Below, in pieces: positions 16,396 through 24,594 of a stretch of DNA of 40,426 nucleotides. The position numbers and the translations under genes were made by a program. Source of the stretch: Methanomicrobiales archaeon HGW-Methanomicrobiales-2 (GTDB lineage Archaea; Halobacteriota; Methanomicrobia; Methanomicrobiales; Methanoculleaceae). The notes under the pieces are model-generated. The model was not told the DNA's origin, made no database searches, and saw only the letters and a list, made by a program, of their open reading frames with translations. The stretch is from NCBI GenBank assembly GCA_002839645.1, contig PGYL01000014.1:47233-87658 (forward strand), read 5' to 3'. Numbering within the stretch: position 1 is the first letter of the stretch; each line of letters starts with the position of its first letter.

Positions 16396-16405
16396 TATAA
16401 TAATA
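16396..16405 (+). promoter_or_regulatory. TATA box for pyrDK
   Basis: TATAATAATA lies 22-31 bases before the ATG at 16427. Transcription should start at or next to the start codon. Confidence 0.55.
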
Positions 16406-16426
16406 CCTCACTCCCACCTGTTTTCA

Positions 16427-17274
16427 ATGGTTGCGCTTTATCCTGGCCCTATCGAAGTCGGCGGTATCCGGTTGAAGAACCACCTCCTGCTGGCGGCCGG
16501 CATCCTCGGGACTACCGGGGCGTCGCTCGCCCGTCTCCTGCAGAACGGTGCAGGCGGCGTGGTCACGAAATCCATCGGCCCGAGCCCGAAAGAGGGCCAT
16601 CCCGGACCCTGCCTGATCGTCGTCGACGGTGGCATCATCAACGCCATGGGCCTCCCGAACCCCTCGGCCGCGTTCGTGGACGAACTGGCAGCCCTGCAGG
16701 GCGAGCCGGTGGTCGTCAGCATCTTCGGAGGTTCCCCCGAAGAGTTCCGGACGGTCGCCGGGTGGTTCGCCGGCACGGCGTCCGGGCTCGAACTGAACCT
16801 CTCCTGTCCCCACGCGGAGGGCTACGGGGCAGCAATCGGGAGCGACCCTGCCCTCGTAGAAGAGTGCACGCGGGCGGTCGCCTCCCTCGGGGTCCCGACC
16901 TGGGTGAAACTCACTCCGAACGTCGCCGATATCGGTGAGATCGGGGCGGCCGCGGAGCGCGGCGGGGCTGATGCAATCGTTGCCGTCAACACGCTAAAGG
17001 CGATGCGGATCTCGACGGCGCTCCGCCGGCCGGTGCTCGGGAACCGCTTCGGCGGGCTCTCCGGGAAGGCCATTTTCCCCGTCGCGGTCCGGTGTGTCTA
17101 CGATCTCTACGAAGCGTGCTCCATCCCGGTCGTCGGGTGCGGCGGGGGGTCCCCCCCCCGCAACCGCGAAGCGCAGTCATCGACGATATCAATATCTTCG
17201 CCGCGATCGCGGAAGGCCTCTACAGCCACGACGGCATCGACGCACGCGAGATCGTGGGGTGCGCCCATGCATGA
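16427..17274 (+). pseudogene. pyrD: Dihydroorotate dehydrogenase, disrupted near the FMN phosphate loop
   Basis: Catalytic subunit of the type 1B dihydroorotate dehydrogenase (pyrimidine synthesis). Residues from MVALYPGPIEVGGIRLKNHL to IPVVGCGG are normal, including NLSCPH and VKLTPN. At 17144-17160 the sequence runs into six G, a T and nine C. The expected segment with MAG(A/T)(T/S)AV, the FMN phosphate-binding loop, is missing, and the true C-terminus (SAVIDDINIFAAIAEGLY) resumes in another frame to the stop at 17274. About 40 bases are gone. The original frame reads on into pyrK, giving a false PyrD-PyrK fusion. As the partner pyrK is intact and the step is essential, a sequence or assembly error is the likelier cause. 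Start set by the TATA box and family alignment; the longer upstream frame is rejected. Confidence 0.85.
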
Positions 17275-18031
17275 GCAGATGCCCACGCCGGTTGCAATAA
17301 AAGAGATCGTAGAGGAGACGCCGTCCATCAGGACGTTCGTCTTCGACCGCGAGATCGCCGCACGGCCGGGACAGTTCGTGATGGTCTGGGTGCCGGGCGT
17401 GGACGAGATCCCGATGGCCCTCTCCTCCCCGTCCTCGATCACGGTCCTCAAAGTTGGGGACGCGACTGCCGCCCTCTTTGCGATGCACGAGGGCGACCCG
17501 ATCGGGGTCCGGGGACCCTACGGGAACGGGTTTACCATCTCAGGAAGGACGCTTGCCATCGGCGGCGGCGTTGGGGCCTCCCCGCTGCTGCCGCTCATCA
17601 CGGCCGGGCAGGTTGAGACCTTCCTGCTCGGGGCCCGGACAGCCTCTGAACTTCTCTTCGCCGACCGGATACGGGAATCGGCGACGCTGATGACCGCGAC
17701 CGACGACGGCACCGCCGGTCACCACGGTTTCGTAACAGAGCTCATGTCAAGAGTAGACCTCGCCGACTTCGACCACATCTGCGTCTGCGGGCCCGAGGTC
17801 ATGATGGCGGCGGTGCTCGCCGTCCTGGACCGGGAAGGGTGTGCGGAGCGGGGGCAGTTCTCCCTTCACCGCTACATGAAATGCGGGGTCGGCCTCTGCG
17901 GGTCATGCTGCACCGACCCGCACGGCCTGCGGGTCTGCAGAGACGGGCCCGTCTTCACCGGCGACATCCTGCTCGGGAGCGAGTTCGGGCACTACGCGCG
18001 CGACGCGAGCGGGAGCAGACACAGGGTATAG
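17267..18031 (+). CDS. pyrK: Dihydroorotate dehydrogenase electron transfer subunit
   Basis: The FAD and 2Fe-2S subunit that passes electrons from PyrD to NAD, 254 residues. It has the FAD-binding barrel (RPGQFVMVWVPG and the block GDPIGVRGPYGNGF), the nucleotide-binding loop IGGGVGASPLLPL, and the C-terminal cluster cysteines in KCGVGLCGSCC followed by LRVC. The ATG at 17267 overlaps the true pyrD stop by eight bases and has GGGGTG four bases upstream; the in-frame ATG at 17279 is an alternative. It is open and intact, unlike pyrD. The stop is 17 bases from the convergent beta-propeller gene. Confidence 0.92.
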   Translation: MHEQMPTPVAIKEIVEETPSIRTFVFDREIAARPGQFVMVWVPGVDEIPMALSSPSSITVLKVGDATAALFAMHEGDPIGVRGPYGNGFTISGRTLAIGGGVGASPLLPLITAGQVETFLLGARTASELLFADRIRESATLMTATDDGTAGHHGFVTELMSRVDLADFDHICVCGPEVMMAAVLAVLDREGCAERGQFSLHRYMKCGVGLCGSCCTDPHGLRVCRDGPVFTGDILLGSEFGHYARDASGSRHRV

Positions 18032-18037
18032 TCTGCC

Positions 18038-18043
18038 AAAAAA
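18038..18043 (-). terminator. Poly-U terminator of the beta-propeller gene
   Basis: Six A on the plus strand, i.e. T6 on the minus strand, six bases past the stop of the leftward gene. Confidence 0.4.
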
Positions 18044-18048
18044 GAGGA

Positions 18049-19296
18049 TCAGGCGAGGAAGTCCTTCTGGGGCTCAAAGAGAAGGGAGATGATGTTCTCC
18101 ACCCACCCGAGCACCTGCGAGGTGATTGGAACCCCCTCGGCCCGGGCGTTCACTTCCACCGCAGGATCCGCGGTATCGTCCGGGGCAGGCGGGAGAACAT
18201 CGCTCGCCGTGCTGTTGGAGGGTTTTGTATCGTCTATCACAACCTCCGTCGGATCCCTGCTCTCAATCAGGGCCGCGTTGTCCGTGAAGAGGTGAATGGA
18301 CCGATCACCATCGCCGCCCCCGACGACGAGAAACTCCCCGTCAGGGGTCACAGCAACGGACTCCACACGACCGTCGAAGGCGATCTTCTGGAGATCGGCA
18401 CCCGCCCGGTCGAGGATATAGACTGTCCTGCCGGAGGCGGCGAAGATCTCGTTCGCCTCGTTTGAGAGAGCTGTCGCGAGAACGGCGTCTTCGGTGGGAT
18501 ATTTCCAGAGGTGCTCACCCTCCCCCGTGGAGAGGTAGACGCACCGGTCCACCGACCCGGCTGCCACGAACCGGCCATCAGGGGTGAGAGCAATGCCCTT
18601 CACGAGCTTGCCGGTCCCATAACTCCAGGATTCTCCCTCCCTGCTGTTGAGGTAGTAAACCCCCTGGTTGTCACAGCCGAGCGCGATCTTACGGCCGTTC
18701 TCCGACATCGCAATAGCATAACCATCGGTTCCCATATCATAGTCCCAGAGCTGCTTCTTGTTCCGGTCGAAGATGAAGACCGCGCCGTTGTCGCACGCGG
18801 CGGCGACGTACATGCCGTTTGACGAGAGGGCCACACCCCGGTAGACAAAGGTTGTCTTCTCGGTCCAGAGCTCGTTGCCGTCCCGGTCAAAGAGATAGAG
18901 TTTGTCTGCGGCGACGCCGATGTACGATCCCTCGGGCGATATTCCGACGCCGTTCACCCGGGACCCGACAACGGTCTTCCAGAGGACATTCCCCTGCTGG
19001 TCCAGGAGATATACCACCGAGCCCGCACCGGCGACTATCGTGGAGCCATCCTGCGCCACTGCCGCAGAACTGACAGCATCGTTTGCCCCTTGTTGCCAGA
19101 GGGGAGCATACCCCCCCTCGTCAGCGGAGGCGAACCCGCAGAGAGCAGCGATGAGGCAGCAGAACAGAAGAAGCGGCAGAGAGATCCGGCCGGATCGAGA
19201 TCTATGAATCCTGCGACCGGAATGCGTTGCCTGCCGGATTCCTGAATCGATCCGGCTTCTGGTAGAACTGGATGAGATCACTTCCCCCGATGACAT
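18049..19296 (-). CDS. Exported beta-propeller protein (PQQ/WD40-like repeats)
   Basis: 415 residues. A hydrophobic segment at about 40-58 (LPLLLFCCLIAALCGFASA) looks like a signal peptide but follows an unusually long, basic, Ser- and Arg-rich start. No later Met is available, and the TATA box 25-32 bases upstream supports this start. Residues 65-345 hold about seven repeats of the type VAAACDNGAVFIFDRNKKQL and VAAGSVDRCVYLSTGEGEHL, each with a (V/I)xxxAxxPDG-like turn, typical of propeller blades. A Pro-, Ser- and Asp-rich linker follows, and the end (VLGWVENIISLLFEPQKDFL) may be an amphipathic or membrane-associated helix. Such archaeal proteins are surface exposed; the ligand is unknown. 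Confidence 0.8.
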   Translation of the reverse strand: MSSGEVISSSSTRSRIDSGIRQATHSGRRIHRSRSGRISLPLLLFCCLIAALCGFASADEGGYAPLWQQGANDAVSSAAVAQDGSTIVAGAGSVVYLLDQQGNVLWKTVVGSRVNGVGISPEGSYIGVAADKLYLFDRDGNELWTEKTTFVYRGVALSSNGMYVAAACDNGAVFIFDRNKKQLWDYDMGTDGYAIAMSENGRKIALGCDNQGVYYLNSREGESWSYGTGKLVKGIALTPDGRFVAAGSVDRCVYLSTGEGEHLWKYPTEDAVLATALSNEANEIFAASGRTVYILDRAGADLQKIAFDGRVESVAVTPDGEFLVVGGGDGDRSIHLFTDNAALIESRDPTEVVIDDTKPSNSTASDVLPPAPDDTADPAVEVNARAEGVPITSQVLGWVENIISLLFEPQKDFLA

Positions 19297-19320
19297 CAGG
19301 CCCTGACTTCTCGGAGATTG

Positions 19321-19328
19321 TATATATA
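19321..19328 (-). promoter_or_regulatory. TATA box for the beta-propeller gene
   Basis: TATATATA, 25-32 bases before the ATG at 19296, a near-ideal archaeal TATA box implying a leaderless mRNA. Confidence 0.65.
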
Positions 19329-19591
19329 GTTTACGGGGCCGTTACCGGCCCCGCTCTCCGGGGCAGTTCGCCAGCTCCCGGCCAACCCCGATCAGGGGCT
19401 GCCGGGGTTTCGGGAATACTCTGCATAACGTTTAAACGATTCGAGGAGGCCCGGATCCCGGGAACTCATCGGCCGGGGGCAGAAGGCAGGTGAGACCAGC
19501 CCCGGATGCGAAGGGAGCATAACGGATCGGGAGACAACACCTGTTGATTTGAGGTGAGACATTAACGGGCCAGAAGACCTCTCCGGTCCGC

Positions 19592-20227
19592 TTACGACGG
19601 TTCCTGCCCGGGACCGGGCAGGTTGTCGCGGCCCGGCCCTGCCGATGGGTCGATCGACTTTAGATCTTCTAAGTTGTTGATGTTCGTAAACGTCAGCAGG
19701 TCCGGGTCGATCTCCCGGATCTTCTCCACGCACACATACCGGGCCTCAAGACTCCTCACCATCGAGCGGAGCGAGAGCGACTCGTGCTCCTCCAGGTAAC
19801 CGAGCAGTGCGCTCGTCCGGTAGACAGCATGGAGCGGCTCGAGCATATCGGCGTTCCAGCAGGGGATAGCGGCATCATACCCGACAGCGGCGTCAAAGAG
19901 CAGCCGGATCACTCCCGGATGAATGCAGGGCATATCGCAGGCGGCAACGAAGACGTACTCGCCATGTACCTCGAGCGCCCCCGCGTGCAGGCCGCCGATG
20001 GGCCCGAGATCCCTCCGGACATCCGGTATGCACCTGATGTCCCCGAGATGGCCGAACCGTTCGCACTGCCCGGGGTCCCGTGCGACCACCACAATCTCGT
20101 CGGCCACCTCCCGGAGGGTATCGATGAGGCGGTCGATGAAGGTCTTGCCCCGGAACGTAAAGAAGTACTTCTCCCGCCCGCCTGCACGCCGTGCCTCGCC
20201 ACCAACGAGGACAATCGCAGACCGCAT
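19592..20227 (-). CDS. mobA: Molybdenum cofactor guanylyltransferase-like protein
   Basis: MobA-type nucleotidyltransferase, 211 residues, which attaches GMP to molybdopterin for enzymes such as formate and formylmethanofuran dehydrogenases. It begins MRSAIVLVGGEARRAGGREKYF, the family's N-terminal G-rich loop, although the usual RMG is changed to RAG. DLGPIGGL and VAACDMPCI (metal-binding aspartate) follow. The end (LTFTNINNLEDL) matches the family's F.NINTPEDL. The start at 20227 is preceded by GGGAGAGGG. The frame is open further upstream but without family similarity. Near the stop is a palindrome, CCTGCCCGG with its complement two bases away (19603-19622), that may help termination. Confidence 0.85.
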   Translation of the reverse strand: MRSAIVLVGGEARRAGGREKYFFTFRGKTFIDRLIDTLREVADEIVVVARDPGQCERFGHLGDIRCIPDVRRDLGPIGGLHAGALEVHGEYVFVAACDMPCIHPGVIRLLFDAAVGYDAAIPCWNADMLEPLHAVYRTSALLGYLEEHESLSLRSMVRSLEARYVCVEKIREIDPDLLTFTNINNLEDLKSIDPSAGPGRDNLPGPGQEPS

Positions 20228-20243
20228 ATCCCTCTCCCAGCCC

Positions 20244-20354
20244 TCAGCGCCGCCCCCAGAGGGGGATACATTCGGCGATGCAGGCATTACGAGGTGCGTC
20301 GATACCATGCTTCCGGGCGAGCGCCGCCCCCGCACCCAGGACTACGATCATCAT
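20244..20354 (-). CDS. Candidate 36-residue small protein upstream of mobA
   Basis: An ATG at 20354 opens a 36-codon frame ending 16 bases before the mobA start. It begins MMIVVLGAGAALARKHGIDA and ends in a Cys-containing stretch, IAECIPLWGRR. The composition looks protein-like, with a hydrophobic start, then charged residues, unlike the arginine- and proline-rich shadow frames of this GC-rich DNA. Against it, the AT-rich element AAATATAG at about 20361-20368 is only about seven bases from the ATG, so a transcript from that box would miss it. I know no family. Could be a leader peptide of mobA or chance. Confidence 0.3.
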   Translation of the reverse strand: MMIVVLGAGAALARKHGIDAPRNACIAECIPLWGRR

Positions 20355-20397
20355 CTCAACTATATTTGGTAGAGTTACCTGTTAACTTCTCCCATTT

Positions 20398-20844
20398 TCA
20401 GGCGCCGCAGACCCTTCCGCGGCGCTCCATGGCAAGCAGCGCCTCCTTGATCGCCACATCCGGGGAGAACCCGCCCATACCGGTCTTCGCGACGACCCGG
20501 TGGCAGGGCACCACGAGCGGGGTCGGGTTCCGGGCCATCGCCGATCCGACCGCCCGGGGTGCGGTCCCGACCCTCCGGGCAACCTCGCCGTAGGTAACGG
20601 TCTCCCCACAGGGAACCGCACGGACCGCACGGTAGATCCCGGCAGAGACCGATTCCCCCTCGGTCGCGATACTCCGGAGGGAGGCGAGGTCTGCCGGCCG
20701 GCCGGCACAGTAGCGGAGGATCTCCTCCGGGACCGGCCCGGCGAGCGCCTCTCGCACGAACCGCACCCGGTAGACGAGATCGTCCTGCCATGCGACGTGG
20801 ACGTGCCAGAGGCCGAACTGACATGACCCGGTCACGATCGCCAT
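20398..20844 (-). CDS. ogt: Methylated-DNA-protein cysteine methyltransferase
   Basis: Suicide repair enzyme that takes alkyl groups from O6-alkylguanine onto its own cysteine. 148 residues. The active site is VVPCHRVV with nucleophile C114. The helix-turn-helix recognition segment is TYGEVARRVGTAPRAVGSAM, and GMGGFSPDVAIKEALLAME matches the C-terminal block, in which the usual YxGG is MGGF. The start at 20844 lies inside the 3' end of the helicase gene (13-base overlap), so the two share a transcript and a DNA repair theme. A longer frame to 20904 is a shadow of the helicase. Confidence 0.93.
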   Translation of the reverse strand: MAIVTGSCQFGLWHVHVAWQDDLVYRVRFVREALAGPVPEEILRYCAGRPADLASLRSIATEGESVSAGIYRAVRAVPCGETVTYGEVARRVGTAPRAVGSAMARNPTPLVVPCHRVVAKTGMGGFSPDVAIKEALLAMERRGRVCGA

Positions 20845-22807
20845 TTGCCAGCCTCCCTGCCGAAGAGGTCGACGGTGCATTCGGTCATCTCCTTCTGCAT
20901 CCACGGCGGCAGCCCGGCGTGGACCCGGGGTTCCAGGAACCGCCGGTCCCCGAGGACGAGCATCCCCCGGTCCTCGGGCGTCCGGAGCACCCTCCCTAAC
21001 GCCTGCAAGGCGCGGTTAATCGCCGGGAGGGTGTAGCTGATGAACTCTCCTTCCTCACCGAACTTCATCCGGAAGTAGTCGATCACCATCTTCCGGACAC
21101 GGTTGAACGGCGCGAGCGGAAGGCCGATGACGAGCGCTCCCGAGAGCATCTCACCCCGGTAGTCGAGACCCTCGCTCCACTTGCCGCCACAGACCGCAAA
21201 GAGGATGCCTGAGCGGCCCGTTCCCGGGAGGGCCATAAATTCCCGGAGCATCGTGGCGGCAGCGGCAGTGTCCTTGGACTCGATGTAGATCTGCTTCTTG
21301 CGTATCCTTGGAGCGCACCGTTCTGCGAAGGTGTTGAGCTGGTCGTAGGAGGGGAAGTAGATAGCAAGGTTCCCGGGGAGGGCGGCAAACGTGGTGATGT
21401 AGTCCTCCGTTCGCGCAAGGTTCCGGGGGTCCCGGCGCATCGAGTAGGCGGTGGTGATGTCGTTTGCGCAGAAGATGCGGCGGGTCCTCTGGGGGGAGGA
21501 GTTCGGGGGCGGTGTCGTGGTGACGGGGAGGGCGGCGCAGGAGGAGCGGCGGGAACCCCCCCAGGGGGGGGAGGCCCGATATCCTGGAGCTTGGTGCTCG
21601 GGTCGATGTTCCTGACCTCGAGCGCCACCGTGCCGTCATCCTCCTTCCGGTAGACCGTGAGATAGGCAGGATCGGCCGCAGACCGGAAGATCCGGTAGAA
21701 GAACTCGGTCAGCCGCTCGATCGCGCTCTCCCGGAACTCACCTGCCTGCATGTTCTTCTCGCGGAGCCCCTCGCTGATCTTGAGGAGGTCGTCCACGATC
21801 TCCTCCATGCTCCGGTAGAGCGTGCCGGAAAGGATCATCCGCTGGAAGATGACAGGGTCGAACCAGTCCTCAACCTCGTGCGAGGCCTTGAGCGCCTCCA
21901 TGAACCGGTTGATCTGCGGCAGGATCTGGGCGATGGCATCCGCCTGCTGCGACCGCCGCCGGCCGGAGAGTTCGTGCCCGGCCTGCATGATGTCGCGCTC
22001 CTCGATCGTCACGCTCTCGATGCTCTGGACGACATCGCCACAGTTGTGGGCCTCGTCGATGAGCAGCAGGGCGTCGTGCCCCTCGATCCCGAGCGACTGG
22101 TAGAGTTGCTCCCGGATGGTGTCGTCGAAGAGGTGGTAGAAGTTCACGAGCACCACGTCGGCATCCCGGGCGGCATGCATCATCGTGTCGTAGGGACAGA
22201 TGTCGCCGCAAAACCCGGCAAGCTGGTCGGGCCAGATCATCTCGGTGCTCACGCGCTCGGCCCGGACCCGCAGGGCCGCCGACGGGATCATCTTCAGCCC
22301 CGCATCCTCGGGCTCCACGAAGGATTTGCCGTGGATGAAGTAAGGGCAGATGAGCGGGTGCTCCGGGTCCATCTTCCGGATCTGCTGCTTGATCTGGCGG
22401 TCGTTTGCCGGGACGAGCGATCCTTTCTGCGCCCGCTCCCGCATCAGCGCCGTCGAGAAGGCCTTGACACCCTCGCACCGCCGGTAGACGTCCCCCTCGC
22501 CGCCGAGCGGGCACATGCTGGACTTGCCGATAAGGTAGGCGAACTTCAGTTTGCCACGCTTCTTCCGGACGAGCTCGAGCTCGCGCATGAACGTGGCAAG
22601 CTGGCTGATGGTCCGAACGGCGACGAGCACTTTCCGTCCCCGGCTCTCCGCGAGGAGCGCGGAGACCACGCTCGACTTGCCGCTCCCGGTCGGCGCATCA
22701 ATCATGGCGATGCCGCCGTCGCGTGCGACGGATGCGGCCAGATCAAGCATCTCCCGCTGATTGGGCCGGTACTCCCGGTACGGGAACCAGTCGTCGAGGG
22801 TATCCAT
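20832..22807 (-). pseudogene. XPD/DinG-type superfamily 2 helicase, disrupted in the middle
   Basis: The 5' part is a good Fe-S helicase: Walker A DAPTGSGKSS at 37-46, cysteines C99, C111, C154, C200 and C204 in the cluster region, and DEAH at 251-254. The frame is lost after KLQDIG at about 21575, where the plus strand has seven C, an A and eight G. About 90 bases to 21482 have no helicase coding in any frame and should have held the SGTL-type block. The C-terminal half resumes in another frame at RRIFCANDITTAYS and carries GGKWSEGLDYRG and motif VI QALGRVLRTPEDRG. Each half is otherwise intact. Start chosen at the family-like MDTLDDWFPYREYRPNQ. Assembly error or a recent mutation are both possible. 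Confidence 0.85.
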
Positions 22808-23064
22808 TGCTGATAGGTCGACGGCTGACGTCAATGTAGTTTGGGTGCCCGGGGTGAAAGTGAACGAGACCGGGAACGGGCCGGGCGCCGGTGGAACCGA
22901 GGAAAGACCGGGGATCCCCTGACCGTTGCCCGGGTGCTGCCCATAGCGCTTGCGGCGTTCATCCCCCACCGGGAACCCCCATGGCGCTCATATGCTCCCG
23001 CCTTTCAGGAAAAAGACGGACTAAAAGTTTCCAGTACGGCCCCGCCGGAAACGCAGACCAAAAA

Positions 23065-23074
23065 TATTATATAC
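23065..23074 (+). promoter_or_regulatory. TATA box for the DUF5654-type gene
   Basis: ATTATATACC lies 33-42 bases before the ATG at 23107. The leader contains GGTGA seven bases before the start, a good archaeal ribosome-binding site. Confidence 0.55.
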
Positions 23075-23106
23075 CAAACCGCTCACCGCACACTGGTGAA
23101 GACTGT

Positions 23107-23358
23107 ATGTCACTCAAGGCTGAGGTCATCGAAAAAGTATCGGCTCTTCTCGCGGCCGCATTCGGCCTGATCGCCGCTCTCGCATGGAACGGCGCCATTC
23201 AGGAACTTTTCGCGCAGATATTTGGAGATCAGAGCTCGCTCGTTGCAATGTTCGTGTATGCTATCGTCGTGACGATCATCGCGGTGATCGCGGTCATCCT
23301 GATCGGCCGCGCCGCAGGGAAGGCAAAGGCAGAGGATGAGGCGGCAGGAAGAAGGTGA
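23107..23358 (+). CDS. DUF5654-type small membrane protein
   Basis: 83 residues: a short amphipathic start (MSLKAEVIEKVSALLAAAFG), a first helix containing AALAWN, a short polar loop (ELFAQIFGDQ), a second helix (LVAMFVYAIVVTIIAVIAVI) and a charged tail. This arrangement, with the AAFGLIAALAWN motif, matches the archaeal DUF5654 family, which has no known function. The start is fixed by GGTGA seven bases upstream and the TATA box. It is followed 58 bases later by the first corA in the same direction, which may hint at ion or membrane-stress physiology. Confidence 0.8.
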   Translation: MSLKAEVIEKVSALLAAAFGLIAALAWNGAIQELFAQIFGDQSSLVAMFVYAIVVTIIAVIAVILIGRAAGKAKAEDEAAGRR

Positions 23359-23416
23359 GGCCCCAAAAACCCCCTTTTCGACAGATTTGTCCAGACAGAA
23401 ACCTACCTGATCTCCG

Positions 23417-24466
23417 ATGAGCCGGCATAACGACCAGCCAGAGGGCAGGACAGGTGTGGACAAGTCGCCCGGCCCTGCCCGCGGGCGACCGGTCACCGTC
23501 ACGGTCATCGAGTACGACGAGTCCCGCTTCAATGAGCAGACCTGCACCCGGCCCGGGGACCTTCGGGCACTCATCCTCCGCCCGATGGTCACCTGGATCA
23601 ATGCCGACGGCATCCACGATACCGGGATGGTCCAGGCAATCGGGGACGCTGTCGGGATCCACCCGCTGACCCTGGAGGACATCGCGAACACCCGCCAGCG
23701 ACCGAAGATCGAAGATTACGGCGATTATCTCTATGTTGTAATCAGGATGCTCTCCCCTTACGGCGACGGTGAGTTCCAGAGCGAGCAGGTCAGCCTTGTG
23801 CTCGGGAGAGGTTACGTCGTATCGTTCCAGGAGCAACCCGGCGATGCCTTCGAGCGCATCCGGGAGCGCCTGCGTGCAGGAGCCGGGCGTCTCCGGAGCG
23901 AAGGGCCCGATTACCTCTTCTACGCCCTGCTCGACGCAATCGTCGACGGCTACTTTAGCGTGATCGAGGTCTTCGGGGAGCGTATCGAGGTGGTCGAGGA
24001 GGAGGTGGTGGCAGACCCCGACCGGGAGACCCTGCAGGCGATCTACGCCTTAAAACGTTCCCTTGTTGCCCTCCGGCGGTCGGTCTGGCCGCTCCGCGAC
24101 GTGGTGGCCGAACTCGAGCGGGGTGAGTCGCCCCTTATCCGGGAACCGACGCTCGTCTACCTCCGGGATGTCTACGACCACACCATAGAGGTCGCCGAGA
24201 CCGTGGAGACCTACCGGGATACAATGTCTGGAACCCTTGATGTCTACCTATCGAGCCAGAGCAGCAAGATGAACGAGATCATGAAGGTGCTCACCGTCAT
24301 CGCCACCATCTTCATCCCGCTCACCTTCATCGCCGGGCTCTACGGCATGAACTTCGCATACATGCCCGAACTCAGGCATCCCTGGGGGTACCCTGCGGCC
24401 CTCGCCTCGATGGCGATCGTCGCGGGGGTGATGCTCCTCTACTTCAAGAAGAAGGGGTGGATCTGA
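23417..24466 (+). CDS. corA: CorA-family magnesium/cobalt transporter, copy 1
   Basis: Pentameric divalent cation channel, 349 residues. The large cytoplasmic N-terminal domain includes VTWINADGIHD, GIHPLTLEDIAN and QRPKIEDYGDYLYVV; the long stalk helix spans about 190-285. Two C-terminal helices follow, the first ending at the signature YGMNF (GMN at 310-312) and the second followed by KKKGWI. The start is uncertain: the first 20 residues are poorly conserved, and a GTG at 23456 is an alternative. It is a paralogue of the gene ending at 26707, and the two bracket an MscS channel. Confidence 0.94.
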   Translation: MSRHNDQPEGRTGVDKSPGPARGRPVTVTVIEYDESRFNEQTCTRPGDLRALILRPMVTWINADGIHDTGMVQAIGDAVGIHPLTLEDIANTRQRPKIEDYGDYLYVVIRMLSPYGDGEFQSEQVSLVLGRGYVVSFQEQPGDAFERIRERLRAGAGRLRSEGPDYLFYALLDAIVDGYFSVIEVFGERIEVVEEEVVADPDRETLQAIYALKRSLVALRRSVWPLRDVVAELERGESPLIREPTLVYLRDVYDHTIEVAETVETYRDTMSGTLDVYLSSQSSKMNEIMKVLTVIATIFIPLTFIAGLYGMNFAYMPELRHPWGYPAALASMAIVAGVMLLYFKKKGWI

Positions 24467-24508
24467 ACCGCGGCCGGCATCCCTCCCGCCTATAGCCGGC
24501 CGGATACC

Positions 24509-24517
24509 ATTATATCC
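24509..24517 (+). promoter_or_regulatory. TATA box for the MscS-type gene
   Basis: ATTATATCC lies about 80 bases before the chosen ATG. Transcription would begin near 24538, past the TTG at 24520, so the shorter start at 24595 is favoured. Confidence 0.45.
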
Positions 24518-24594
24518 CGTTGCGTCGAAGTCCGCGCCACTTTGCTGCGAGGAGAAGCAGGCCGCGTGCGCCGGCGGCAGCAGGGCGAAGGGAT

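Noticed and set aside
16259-18031. A natural PyrD-PyrK fusion protein
   Set aside because: The middle is an arginine- and serine-rich shadow peptide, and the true PyrD C-terminus is present in another frame with its own stop overlapping the pyrK start. The fusion is a result of the deletion.
19297-19591. Small genes or an RNA gene between the propeller gene and mobA
   Set aside because: Only shadow frames and weak stems were seen; the TATA box near 19321 serves the propeller gene.
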